Source of the DNA: Phycisphaerales bacterium UBA3190
GTDB taxonomy: Bacteria; Planctomycetota; Phycisphaerae; Phycisphaerales; UBA1924
DNA: 64,000 nucleotides
NCBI GenBank assembly: GCA_002364005.1
Contig: DEXG01000017.1
Span: 199,499-263,498, forward strand
Direction of reading: 5' to 3'
Both the position numbers and the translations under genes were made by a program. The notes beneath the pieces were generated by a model. It was not told the DNA's origin. It worked only from the letters and a program-made list of their open reading frames with translations, and ran no database searches. Below, one piece after another: positions 1 through 8,739 of this stretch. Each line of letters opens with the position of its first letter. The first letter of the stretch is position 1.

Positions 1-47
1 CTTTCGTGTATCACCCCAAAGACCTGTTCCCTGACCCACAGAATGGA

Positions 48-518
48 TCAGCCCGTTGATGTGTCGTTTGGCAGCCCCAGCTGAACCCGCGCTTGATTTT
101 CACACAGCGGCGTGATGTCGCTCTGCGTCTCAAGAATGTCCTTGATCGTCGTGCTCGCAAACACGCGTTCGGCGTTGGCCACCTGCTGATCAATCAGCTT
201 GTGCAGCGGGCACAAATGCGTGTGCCCCTTGATCCCGAGCGGGCAGGTCTCGATCCGCTGCGGGGATGAGTCGAAAGCCGCGAGCACTTCCAGCACCGTG
301 ATCTGCTCGCTGGGCTTGGCCAGACTGAACCCCCCACCCATGCCACGCCGGGCATGGAGCATCCCGTGCCGGGTCAGCGCACGGAGCACCTTCTGCAAAT
401 AGGGAATGGGTACCTTGGTGCGCTGCGAGATGTCACTGGCCGACACATGCTCATTGGCAGGCAGCGTCGCAAGGTGCACGATGGCCCGCAGGGCGTATTC
501 AGCAGATTGATTGAGCAT
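48..518 (-). CDS. Rrf2-family transcriptional regulator (NsrR/IscR-like)
   Basis: The protein is 156 aa. It opens with the usual Rrf2 start (MLNQSAEYALRAIVHLA), a winged helix-turn-helix with the family's IPYLQKVLRAL recognition segment and a GGFSLAK wing. The C-terminal half carries cysteines in the TCPLGIKGHTHLCPLH stretch plus a later Cys in PLCENQ. Family members with three such cysteines (NsrR, IscR) bind a [2Fe-2S] or [4Fe-4S] cluster and respond to NO or Fe-S supply. The gene is divergent from the cytochrome c-nosZ operon with 185 bp between them, so it probably controls that operon and itself. NO sensing is inferred from the neighbourhood; the ligand is not shown by sequence. Confidence 0.88.
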   Translation of the reverse strand: MLNQSAEYALRAIVHLATLPANEHVSASDISQRTKVPIPYLQKVLRALTRHGMLHARRGMGGGFSLAKPSEQITVLEVLAAFDSSPQRIETCPLGIKGHTHLCPLHKLIDQQVANAERVFASTTIKDILETQSDITPLCENQARVQLGLPNDTSTG

Positions 519-648
519 CCTGACTCCTATACCCGTTCAGATCACCATGCTGAGCCGCCCCCGGCGACGAAACGGGCAGTTGCAAGCCCAGCCAGCAGAT
601 GGTACCCAAGAAAATCACGAAGTGGAGTTGACTGTCCACTTATGCATG

Positions 649-667
649 ATATCGTCTTGGTCGATAT
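649..667. promoter_or_regulatory. Inverted repeat in the rrf2-cytochrome c divergent promoter region
   Basis: ATATCG, 7 nt, CGATAT forms a perfect 6-bp inverted repeat 37 nt upstream of the cytochrome c start. A TTGACT hexamer (628-633) sits just upstream and could be the -35 box, with TATCGT at 650-655 as a weak -10 overlapping the repeat. The position suits an operator of the adjacent Rrf2 regulator. It does not match the E. coli NsrR consensus or an FNR/DNR box (TTGAT-N4-ATCAA). The rest of the 519-703 spacer shows nothing else I can name. Confidence 0.35.
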
Positions 668-703
668 ACGGATACACTAATCCACAAATAAAGCGAGGAT
701 GCC

Positions 704-1579
704 ATGGGCAACAACTCCAAAACCACGCTGAACCCCACCAAAGGCACGAAATCCGACGATCCGAACCGCGGCATGTGCATTGGTTTTTCGCTGCTGATCG
801 GGCTGACCATGCCGATCATCCTCGGCTTGGTCAGCATGGCACAGCCCCGCCAGCACACCCACATCACCCCGGTCGCTGCCGGGGATGTCAATCCCGTCGA
901 CGCTTCACCCACCCCCCTGGCCCTCGCCCAGCAAATGGCCTCCGGGCGTGAAGTGTTTGCCAATGCCTGCTCAGTGTGTCACGGCCCCAATGCCGAGGGC
1001 GTCTCACGCCTGGGCAAGCCGCTGCGAAACAGCGCCTTTGTTCAATCAACCGATGACGACGCGATGTTCACGCTCCTCGCCGAGGGCCGGGCGATCGATC
1101 ACCCGCTGAATACCACCGGCGCCCTGATGCCCCCCCGCGGCGCGGTCGGGCTCAACGATGAGCAGATCCACGATGTCATGGCCTACCTGCGGGACATGCA
1201 GGACCCGAGCCAGCCGGTCGCCTCCGTCGAGGCATGGGACTTGGTCGGCGAAGAGGGTGGCGGGCAGCTCGCCATCCAGCTCGACACCCACCCGGGCTAC
1301 CAGCTCTACATCTCCTCGTGTGCCGCCTGCCACGGCGAGGGCGCCGAGGGCGTCGAACAGCTCGGGCTCCCGCTGACCACCAGCGGGTTCGTGCGCGGCG
1401 AATCGGACGAGGGCCTGGTCAAGTTCATCAAGTCGGGCCGCCCCATGTGGGACGCCAACAACACCACCGGCATCGACATGCCCCCCAAAGGCGGCAACCC
1501 CGCCATCACCGACGAACAACTCCAGCAGATCGTGGAGTATCTGCGAGCCCTGCAGGAGCAGGCCCTCGCATCAAACTGA
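704..1579 (+). CDS. Membrane-anchored diheme cytochrome c
   Basis: The protein is 291 aa. One transmembrane helix lies at about residues 24-46 (GFSLLIGLTMPIILGLV), followed by two class I cytochrome c domains on the outer side. Heme motifs are CSVCH and CAACH. Each domain has a probable axial Met (LMPPRG, DMPPKGG) and ends in the typical (I/V)xxYLR helix. The gene is first in the nos operon, 75 bp before nosZ, so the protein is a good candidate for direct electron donor to N2O reductase. In epsilonproteobacterial clade II clusters this role is taken by NosC cytochromes; I do not claim orthology. No NosR is encoded nearby, as is usual for clade II clusters. Confidence 0.85.
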   Translation: MGNNSKTTLNPTKGTKSDDPNRGMCIGFSLLIGLTMPIILGLVSMAQPRQHTHITPVAAGDVNPVDASPTPLALAQQMASGREVFANACSVCHGPNAEGVSRLGKPLRNSAFVQSTDDDAMFTLLAEGRAIDHPLNTTGALMPPRGAVGLNDEQIHDVMAYLRDMQDPSQPVASVEAWDLVGEEGGGQLAIQLDTHPGYQLYISSCAACHGEGAEGVEQLGLPLTTSGFVRGESDEGLVKFIKSGRPMWDANNTTGIDMPPKGGNPAITDEQLQQIVEYLRALQEQALASN

Positions 1580-1654
1580 GTCAACACACACGCCGGTTCA
1601 CCTCGGGAATGGCTCCCGAACCCGAACGCGGCGATGAGAACATGAGGTGAATCG

Positions 1655-3643
1655 ATGAGACACACAACACACAGAGCAACACCACTGCTGCTCGCGGCCC
1701 TCACAGCAATCGCCGCCCCCGCGACCACGATCAATGCTCAGTCCATGAGCGAGGTGCAGCAGGTTGCCAAGGAACGCGGGCTGAGCACCGCGGACTTGAT
1801 CGCGGCCGCTAAAACCTATGTCCCCTCAGGCGACAAGGACGAGTATGTCATGTTCGCCTCCAGCGGGCACGCCGGACAGGTCTTTGCGATCGGTCTCCCC
1901 AGCATGCGCCTGCTCCGCTCCATCGCCGTCTTCACCCCCGAGTCCTGGCAGGGCTGGGGTTTCGGCGTCGGCAACGAAATCCTCGAATCCGGCTTCCCCA
2001 AGGGCAAGTCCAACCTCTGGGGCGACACCCACCACCCGGCCCTCTCGGAAACCAACGGGGACTATGACGGGCAGTGGCTCTTCATCAACGACAAGATCAA
2101 CGCTCGCGTCGGTGTCATCGATCTGCGCGACTGGGAAACCAAGCAGATCATCAAGAACCCGCTCACGCTCAGCGACCACGGCGGCACATTCGTCACACCC
2201 AACACCGAGTACATCATCGAGGGCGGCCAGTACGCCGTTCCGTGGGGCAGCGACTACGCGCCCATCAGTGAGTACAAAGAGAAATACAAGGGCTCGGTGA
2301 CCCTCTGGAAGTTCGACCGCAACCGCGGACGCATCGACACCACCAAGTCGTTTGCCATCGAGCTCCCCCCCTACTGGCAGGACCTCTCCGACTCGGGCAA
2401 GCTCGCAAGCGACGGCTACTTCTTCATGAACTCGATCAATACCGAGCAGGCGACCGGTGGCATCCAGGACAAGAAGCCCCCCTTCGAAGCGGGCGCAAGC
2501 ATGAACGCCACGGACTTCCTGCACATCATCGACTGGCACAAAGCCGAGAAGGTCTACCAGGCCGGCAAGGTCGAGATGATCAAGGACTTCCCCGTCATCA
2601 CCCTCAAGACCGCCCTGGCAGAAGGACTGCTGCATGTAACCCCCGAACCCCGCAGCCCGCACGGCGTCGATGTCGCGCCCAAGGGTGACTTCATCGTCGT
2701 CTCCGGCAAGCTCGACCCGCATGTCACCATCTACTCGATGTCCAAGATCAAGCAAGCTATTGCCTCAAAGAACTACGCGGGCAAGGACGAGTACGGCGTG
2801 CCCATCCTCGACTTCGACTCAGTCGTTGAGGCACAGGTCGAAGTTGGGCTCGGCCCGCTGCACACCCAGTTCGGGCCTGACGGCTACGCGTACACCTCGC
2901 TCTACCTCGACTCGGCCGTCGCACGCTGGACACTCGGCGGCAGCTACGGCTCGCTGAGCCCCGAGCCAGACTGGACACTCGTTCACAAAACACCCGTCCA
3001 TTACAATGTCGGCCACATCGCGCTGGCAGAGGGCGACACCGTCTCACCCGACGGCAAGTACCTCGTGTCACTCAACAAATGGTCGGTCGATCGCTTCATC
3101 ACCACCGGACCGCTGCTCCCGCAGAACCTTCAACTCGTGGATATCAGCGAGAGCGGCACCGAGATGCCCGTGATCTACGACATGGCTATGGGCGTCGGTG
3201 AGCCCCACTATGCGCAGATCATCAAAGCCGACAAGCTCAACTCCTGGGAGACCTACCCGGGCGTGGGCTGGGACCCGCATGTCCAGAACCTCAAGCCCAT
3301 GGCCCCCAAAAAAGGCATGGAACGGGTCCAGCGAAATGACGACGGCACGGTCGATATCTACATGACCGCGATCCGATCGCACTTCAACCCCGAGCACATT
3401 ACCCTCAAGCAGGGCGACAAAGTGCGCTGGCACATCACCAACACGGAGCGTGCCTTCGACGCGACACACGGCTTTGCCGTCCCCGTCTACAACATCACCG
3501 CCTCGCTCGAGCCAGGCGAAACCGTCACCATCGAGTTTGACGCCGATACACCAGGCACCTTCCCCTTCTACTGCTCCGAGTTCTGCTCGGCACTCCATCT
3601 CGAAATGATGGGCTACCTCATGGTCGAGCCCAGCGAAGACTGA
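1655..3643 (+). CDS. nosZ: Nitrous oxide reductase NosZ, clade II (Sec-dependent)
   Basis: This 662-aa periplasmic multicopper enzyme reduces N2O to N2. The N terminus is a Sec-type signal peptide ending near ATTINAQ with no twin-arginine motif, which is a hallmark of clade II. The beta-propeller carries the CuZ histidines: DTHH at residues 124-127, then SDHGG, SPHGV, GPLHTQ, NVGH and GEPHY. The C-terminal cupredoxin domain has the CuA ligands C640, C644, H648 and M651 in CSEFCSALHLEM. All key ligands are present, so the gene looks functional. It is followed by a NosB-like gene and the nosDFYL maturation set in one transcription unit. Confidence 0.97.
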   Translation: MRHTTHRATPLLLAALTAIAAPATTINAQSMSEVQQVAKERGLSTADLIAAAKTYVPSGDKDEYVMFASSGHAGQVFAIGLPSMRLLRSIAVFTPESWQGWGFGVGNEILESGFPKGKSNLWGDTHHPALSETNGDYDGQWLFINDKINARVGVIDLRDWETKQIIKNPLTLSDHGGTFVTPNTEYIIEGGQYAVPWGSDYAPISEYKEKYKGSVTLWKFDRNRGRIDTTKSFAIELPPYWQDLSDSGKLASDGYFFMNSINTEQATGGIQDKKPPFEAGASMNATDFLHIIDWHKAEKVYQAGKVEMIKDFPVITLKTALAEGLLHVTPEPRSPHGVDVAPKGDFIVVSGKLDPHVTIYSMSKIKQAIASKNYAGKDEYGVPILDFDSVVEAQVEVGLGPLHTQFGPDGYAYTSLYLDSAVARWTLGGSYGSLSPEPDWTLVHKTPVHYNVGHIALAEGDTVSPDGKYLVSLNKWSVDRFITTGPLLPQNLQLVDISESGTEMPVIYDMAMGVGEPHYAQIIKADKLNSWETYPGVGWDPHVQNLKPMAPKKGMERVQRNDDGTVDIYMTAIRSHFNPEHITLKQGDKVRWHITNTERAFDATHGFAVPVYNITASLEPGETVTIEFDADTPGTFPFYCSEFCSALHLEMMGYLMVEPSED

Positions 3644-3724
3644 TCACCCCAATCGTCCGGGGCGCGAAAGCGCCCTTGGGCGATTTCCACCGGGCACCGC
3701 CCGCCGAAACACACGGAGAACACC

Positions 3725-4381
3725 ATGCCACGCTTCATCGAACGGATCATCGGGCCACGCGTCGACCAGGCCGAACTCAGGCGTCACGGGCTCAAGTACG
3801 GGCTCCCGGGCGGTCTCCTGCTCGTCGCACGCATCATGCTGCTGGTCTCCCTCTTCCTCCCCTACTGGCAGATGGACCTCGTCGCGCCCCAGTACCCCAA
3901 CAACCTGCACCTGACCGCCTTCGTGAACCAGCTCACCGGCGATGTCGAGGAGATCGACGGGCTCAACCACTACATCGGCATGCGACCCCTCAACGAGGCG
4001 GCACAGATCGAACGAAGCATCGGTGTCTACGCCATGATCGCCTTCGTCGTGCTGCTCGAACTGGCCAGCTTCATCCACAGCCGATGGGCCGTCCTGCTCG
4101 TCATCCCGGTCATGTTCTTCCCCTTCGTCTTCCTGATCGACCTGCACCTCTGGATGAGCCACTTCGGCCAGAACCTCGACCCAAACGCGCCGCTCTCCAA
4201 CGCGGTCGAACCTTTCGTCCCCCCCGTCCTGGGGACAGGCATGGTCGGGCAGTTCAAGACCGTCGCATGGCCCGGCGTTGGGCTGATCCTCTCAGCCATC
4301 GCCTCGCTCGTCATGCTGCTCGCCCTGTTCTTCCACCGCCGCGCGTACCTCCCGCTCGTCAAAGCATCGAAGAAGGCATGA
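3725..4381 (+). CDS. NosB-like membrane protein of the clade II nos cluster
   Basis: The protein is 218 aa with about four predicted transmembrane helices (near residues 30-48, 100-118, 122-142 and 182-202) and a short N-terminal cytosolic stretch. The loop after helix 1 contains YWQMDLVAPQYPN and LNHYIGM, with conserved-looking Tyr, Trp and His residues. Clade II nos clusters typically place a polytopic membrane protein (nosB) directly after nosZ and before nosD, as here. I assign it mainly by position and topology; its biochemical role is not established. The stop lies 1 nt before the nosD start codon, indicating translational coupling. Confidence 0.6.
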   Translation: MPRFIERIIGPRVDQAELRRHGLKYGLPGGLLLVARIMLLVSLFLPYWQMDLVAPQYPNNLHLTAFVNQLTGDVEEIDGLNHYIGMRPLNEAAQIERSIGVYAMIAFVVLLELASFIHSRWAVLLVIPVMFFPFVFLIDLHLWMSHFGQNLDPNAPLSNAVEPFVPPVLGTGMVGQFKTVAWPGVGLILSAIASLVMLLALFFHRRAYLPLVKASKKA

Positions 4382-4382
4382 C

Positions 4383-5760
4383 ATGCGATTGCCCGTGATC
4401 TCCATCCTGGCCACACTCATGCTCACAGTGCCCTGCGCGGCAGGCGCTCCCGCATCCGAGATCCAGCGTCTTATCGATGAAGCCACTCCGGGCAGCGTGA
4501 TCGAACCATCGCCCGGCATCTATGAGGGCTCGTTACGGATCACTAAATCCATCACACTCGACGGGCAAGGCAAGGTGACCATCGATGCCGGAGGCGAGGG
4601 CAGTGTCATCGAGATCGCCGCCGAACATGTCACACTGCGTGGCCTGATCATCACCGGCTCGGACAAGTCCGTCAGCGGCGAGTCGGCCGGGATCAAGGCC
4701 AATACCGGACCGGTCACGATCGAGAACAACCGGATCACCGATGTCTACTTCGGCATTGATCTCAAGCAGTCGCCCGGCTCGATCATCCGCAACAACACCA
4801 TCATCGGCAAAGAGCTCGAACTCGGCCGACGCGGCGACGGCATCCGTCTCTGGTGGAGCCACGCCTGCATCATCGAGCACAACACCATTCTCAACAGCCG
4901 CGACATGGTCTTCTGGTACTCCGAGGACCTCATGATCCAGAACAACGCGGTCCGAGAGAGCCGATACGGGCTGCACTTCATGTACAGCCACAATACCACC
5001 GTCCGCGAGAACCACCTCACGGGCAACTCGGTGGGCATCTACCTCATGTACTCCAACTCCATCCACCTGCTCGAAAACCAGATCGACAACAACCGGGGGA
5101 CGAGCGGCTACGGGATCGGCCTCAAAGACTGCGACGACATCAAAGTCGTATCGAACCTGCTGGCCGCCAACCGCGTGGGGATCTACATCGACAACAGCCC
5201 GTCCTCCGCTGACTCCACCGGGCTGATTCACGCGAACAAGATCGCCTTCAACGAGGTCGGGCTGCTCGCGACACCCAACACGCACGACAACACCATCTAC
5301 GACAACGGATTCATCGAGAACGAGGAGCAGGTCAGCGTGCACGGCGGCGGGCAGCTCTTCCTCAATCAGTTCGCCGGCCCCGACCGGGGCAACTTCTGGT
5401 CCGACTACAACGGCTTCGACCGCGATCATGACGGCCTGGGCGAGTTCGCCTACGAACCACGCAGTCTCTTTCGCACCATGCTCGCGCGGGAACCCAACCT
5501 GCGTCTGTTCGTGCACAGCCCCGCCCAGCAGGCCATCGAACTGACCGCACGGGCATTCCCCGAACTCGACCCCGACCCCATGCTGTCAGACCCCAAGCCG
5601 CTCGTCCTCCCCCCGCGCTTCGAGTTGGACACAATCGAAGCGGGGCCGGGCGGTTTCCGCATGGGGATCCTCTCAATCGGCCTGATCCTATCCAGTCTCT
5701 TTGTGATGATCCGGCTCACGGTCGAACGCGAAATCTCAGCACATCCGGGAGCACCACGCC

Positions 5761-5768
<8 letters not shown>
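4383..5768 (+). CDS. nosD: NosD, periplasmic copper-site maturation protein
   Basis: The protein is 461 aa. It has an N-terminal signal peptide (LPVISILATLMLTVPCAAGA) and a long right-handed parallel beta-helix with repeated NxI and NNxI turns (IENNRI, IIRNNTII, IEHNTIL, IQNNAV). A C-terminal helix (MGILSIGLILSSLFVMI) anchors it. NosD works with the NosFY ABC transporter to deliver sulfur for assembly of the CuZ site of NosZ. The C-terminal hydrophobic anchor may be an addition, as not all NosD proteins have one. It overlaps the next gene, nosF, by 8 nt. Confidence 0.93.
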
Positions 5769-6677
<909 letters not shown>

Positions 6678-6681
<4 letters not shown>

Positions 6682-7580
6682 GCACCATCAATCTCAACGG
6701 CACCGCACACCACCCGCGCAACCAAAGCACCGCGACCGTCGCGTACCTCTCGTTTGCACGCTCGATCATGCTCATCGCACGGCGCGAGTTCCGCGATGCC
6801 CTCTCGAGCAAGTGGTTCCTGCTCTACACCATCGCCTTCACGACGCTGGCGATAGGCGTGTCGTTTATGTCACTTGCCGGATCAGGTGAGCATGGGTTTG
6901 CGGGATTTGGGAAGACGGCCGCGGGTTTGCTGAACCTGATCATGCTCGTCGTGCCCCTCATGGCCCTGACGGCGGGCGCGGGGACCATCGCGGGCGAGCG
7001 TGAGCGCGGGACGCTCCTGTACCTCTTGGCCCAGCCACTCTCACGCACAGAACTCCTGCTTGGCAAGTATGTCGGGCTGGCGATCGCCCTGATCTGCTCG
7101 CTGTGTATTGGATTCGGGCTCAGCGCTGGGCTCCTTGCTTGGCGGGCCGGCGGGGTCGGTGCCGGTTCATTCCTGATGCTCGTGGTCTTCACGAGCGTGC
7201 TGGCCCTCTCCATGCTCGCCCTTGGAGTCCTGATCTCGGTGCAATCACGCCGCGCCGGCGTCGCGACGGGGATCGCACTCTTCGTCTGGCTCGGGCTGGT
7301 GTTCCTCAGCGACCTCGGGCTCATGGCCGGGACCCTCCTCTTCAAGCTCCGGGTCCAGGAGGTCTTTGCCCTCGCGATCATCAACCCGCTCCAGGCATTC
7401 AAAATGAATGTGATCATCAACCTCAACGCCTCGCTGGATGTGCTCGGCCCGGTTGGGATGTATGCTTCACAGGAATACGGCGCAACCCTCCCGTGGCTCT
7501 TGACCGGCGTCATCGTCCTCTGGTGCGTGCTCCCGCTGTCCATCGCAACCCTGATCTTCCGCAAACGAGGAGGCATCTGA
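6678..7580 (+). CDS. nosY: NosY, ABC transporter permease
   Basis: The protein is 300 aa. It has an N-terminal cytosolic segment, then about six transmembrane helices. The coupling-helix region contains the motif GTIAGERERGTLLYLLAQPLSRTELLLGK, of which GERERGTL is the part typical of ABC-2 permeases of the NosY type. It forms the membrane partner of NosF. The N-terminal 25 residues are less conserved-looking and the true start could be a little downstream; the 4-nt ATGA overlap with nosF supports the start used here. A 1-nt overlap (TGATG) follows into nosL. Confidence 0.92.
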
Positions 7581-8035
7581 TGAACAAGCTCACACTGTTG
7601 CTGCTCACCACCTTCCTCACCTTCCTGTGCGGGTGCGGCGAAACCGACCCGGACACGCCGCCTCAGATCCTACTCGGCGACTCAACCTGCATCGAATGCG
7701 GCATGATCGTCAGCGACGAACGATTCGGCACCGCGACGATTGTCGAAGGCGAGCGTGGCTCCCAGGCGCTGATCTTCGACGACTTCAACTGCCAGAAGAA
7801 CTTCGAACGCAAACACCCTGAACTGCAGGTCATCACCCGCTGGTCCCGCGATTACGAAACGCTTGCGTGGTTCCATACCGACGAGGGATGGTTCGCCCAA
7901 TCCCCCCAGATCCGGTCCCCAATGGCTTCCCACATCGCAGGCTTTGCTTCAAGCGACAGCGCCGAAGCATTCGCCAACTCCTTGCAGGGGCAGGTGATCC
8001 AGTTCAGTTCGTTCGACACCGCGACCGAGCCGTGA
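7580..8035 (+). CDS. nosL: NosL, copper-binding lipoprotein of the nos cluster
   Basis: The protein is 151 aa. The start at 7580 is the ATG whose A is the last base of the nosY stop codon; an open frame extends far upstream but only as an overlap inside nosY. The signal peptide ends in the lipobox LCGC, so it is an outer-surface or periplasmic lipoprotein. The family motif CIECGM (CxxCGM) lies about 15 residues after the lipid-attachment Cys, and this site binds Cu(I). NosL acts as a copper chaperone for NosZ. It is the last recognised nos gene of the operon. Confidence 0.92.
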   Translation: MNKLTLLLLTTFLTFLCGCGETDPDTPPQILLGDSTCIECGMIVSDERFGTATIVEGERGSQALIFDDFNCQKNFERKHPELQVITRWSRDYETLAWFHTDEGWFAQSPQIRSPMASHIAGFASSDSAEAFANSLQGQVIQFSSFDTATEP

Positions 8036-8100
8036 TCGATTCGAATGATGTATTTTGATCTTCACGATCAGGTGCACATCGCGACTCGGTACCATCAGAC

Positions 8101-8727
8101 ATGAATCCAACCCCAACGCACCAAGCTCGCACGCGTACCTCCCCCCGCATCATCTTTCTGCTGGCGCTTGCCTGCGGGCTTGTCGCTTGCGACCATACCG
8201 GTGTGCAGGAGGAGCAGATCGCCAAGGGCATCGAGGACATCCCACCGGCCACGCACGCGAACGAATCCACGCCGCCCCCCCCAAACGAGGTGGTACCCCC
8301 CGAATCGAACGATTCACGATTCCCCTGGGCTGTTCCCGAGGGCTGGGTCCACGACGAAACACCACGCCAAATGCGGATCGCGACCTATCAGGCAACCATC
8401 GGTGAACGCGTGCAGGAAATCGCGGTCACCCGATTCCCTGGCCGAGTCGGTGGCGAACTGGCAAACATCAACCGCTGGCGCGGGCAACTTGGGCTTGAGC
8501 CGATCGGCGAGTCGGCACTGGACAGCAGCATCGAACGGTTCGCCGTCGATGGTTACGACGGGTATCAGATCCGCATCGAGTCCCCTCAGGGTGCCATGCT
8601 CGCCGCGGCGGTATTCGACGAATCGATCAACCAGACCTGGTTCGTCCGTGCCACCCTACCCGATGCCGCCACGGCCGACCAACTCGAAGACGCCGTGTTC
8701 GGGATGGCCCGATCCATCGCACGCTAA
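8101..8727 (+). CDS. Hypothetical lipoprotein between nosL and the cytochrome c synthase gene
   Basis: The protein is 208 aa. A signal peptide ends in the lipobox LVAC (LALACGLVACD), followed by a low-complexity Pro/Glu/Asn linker and a folded C-terminal domain of about 140 residues that starts at FPWAVPEGWVHDE. The domain has a Trp-rich opening and an alternating-strand look (MRIATYQA, EIAVTRFPG, YQIRIES), reminiscent of small periplasmic domains that bind or inhibit partners. I do not recognise the family. It lies 65 nt after nosL and 12 nt before the ResB-CcsA gene, so it probably belongs with cytochrome c maturation or the nos operon. Confidence 0.7.
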   Translation: MNPTPTHQARTRTSPRIIFLLALACGLVACDHTGVQEEQIAKGIEDIPPATHANESTPPPPNEVVPPESNDSRFPWAVPEGWVHDETPRQMRIATYQATIGERVQEIAVTRFPGRVGGELANINRWRGQLGLEPIGESALDSSIERFAVDGYDGYQIRIESPQGAMLAAAVFDESINQTWFVRATLPDAATADQLEDAVFGMARSIAR

Positions 8728-8739
8728 AGTGGAACCCCC

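Noticed and set aside
7103..7579. Long extension of nosL inside nosY
   Set aside because: It is out of frame with nosY and Arg/Pro-rich; the lipoprotein signal starts at 7580.
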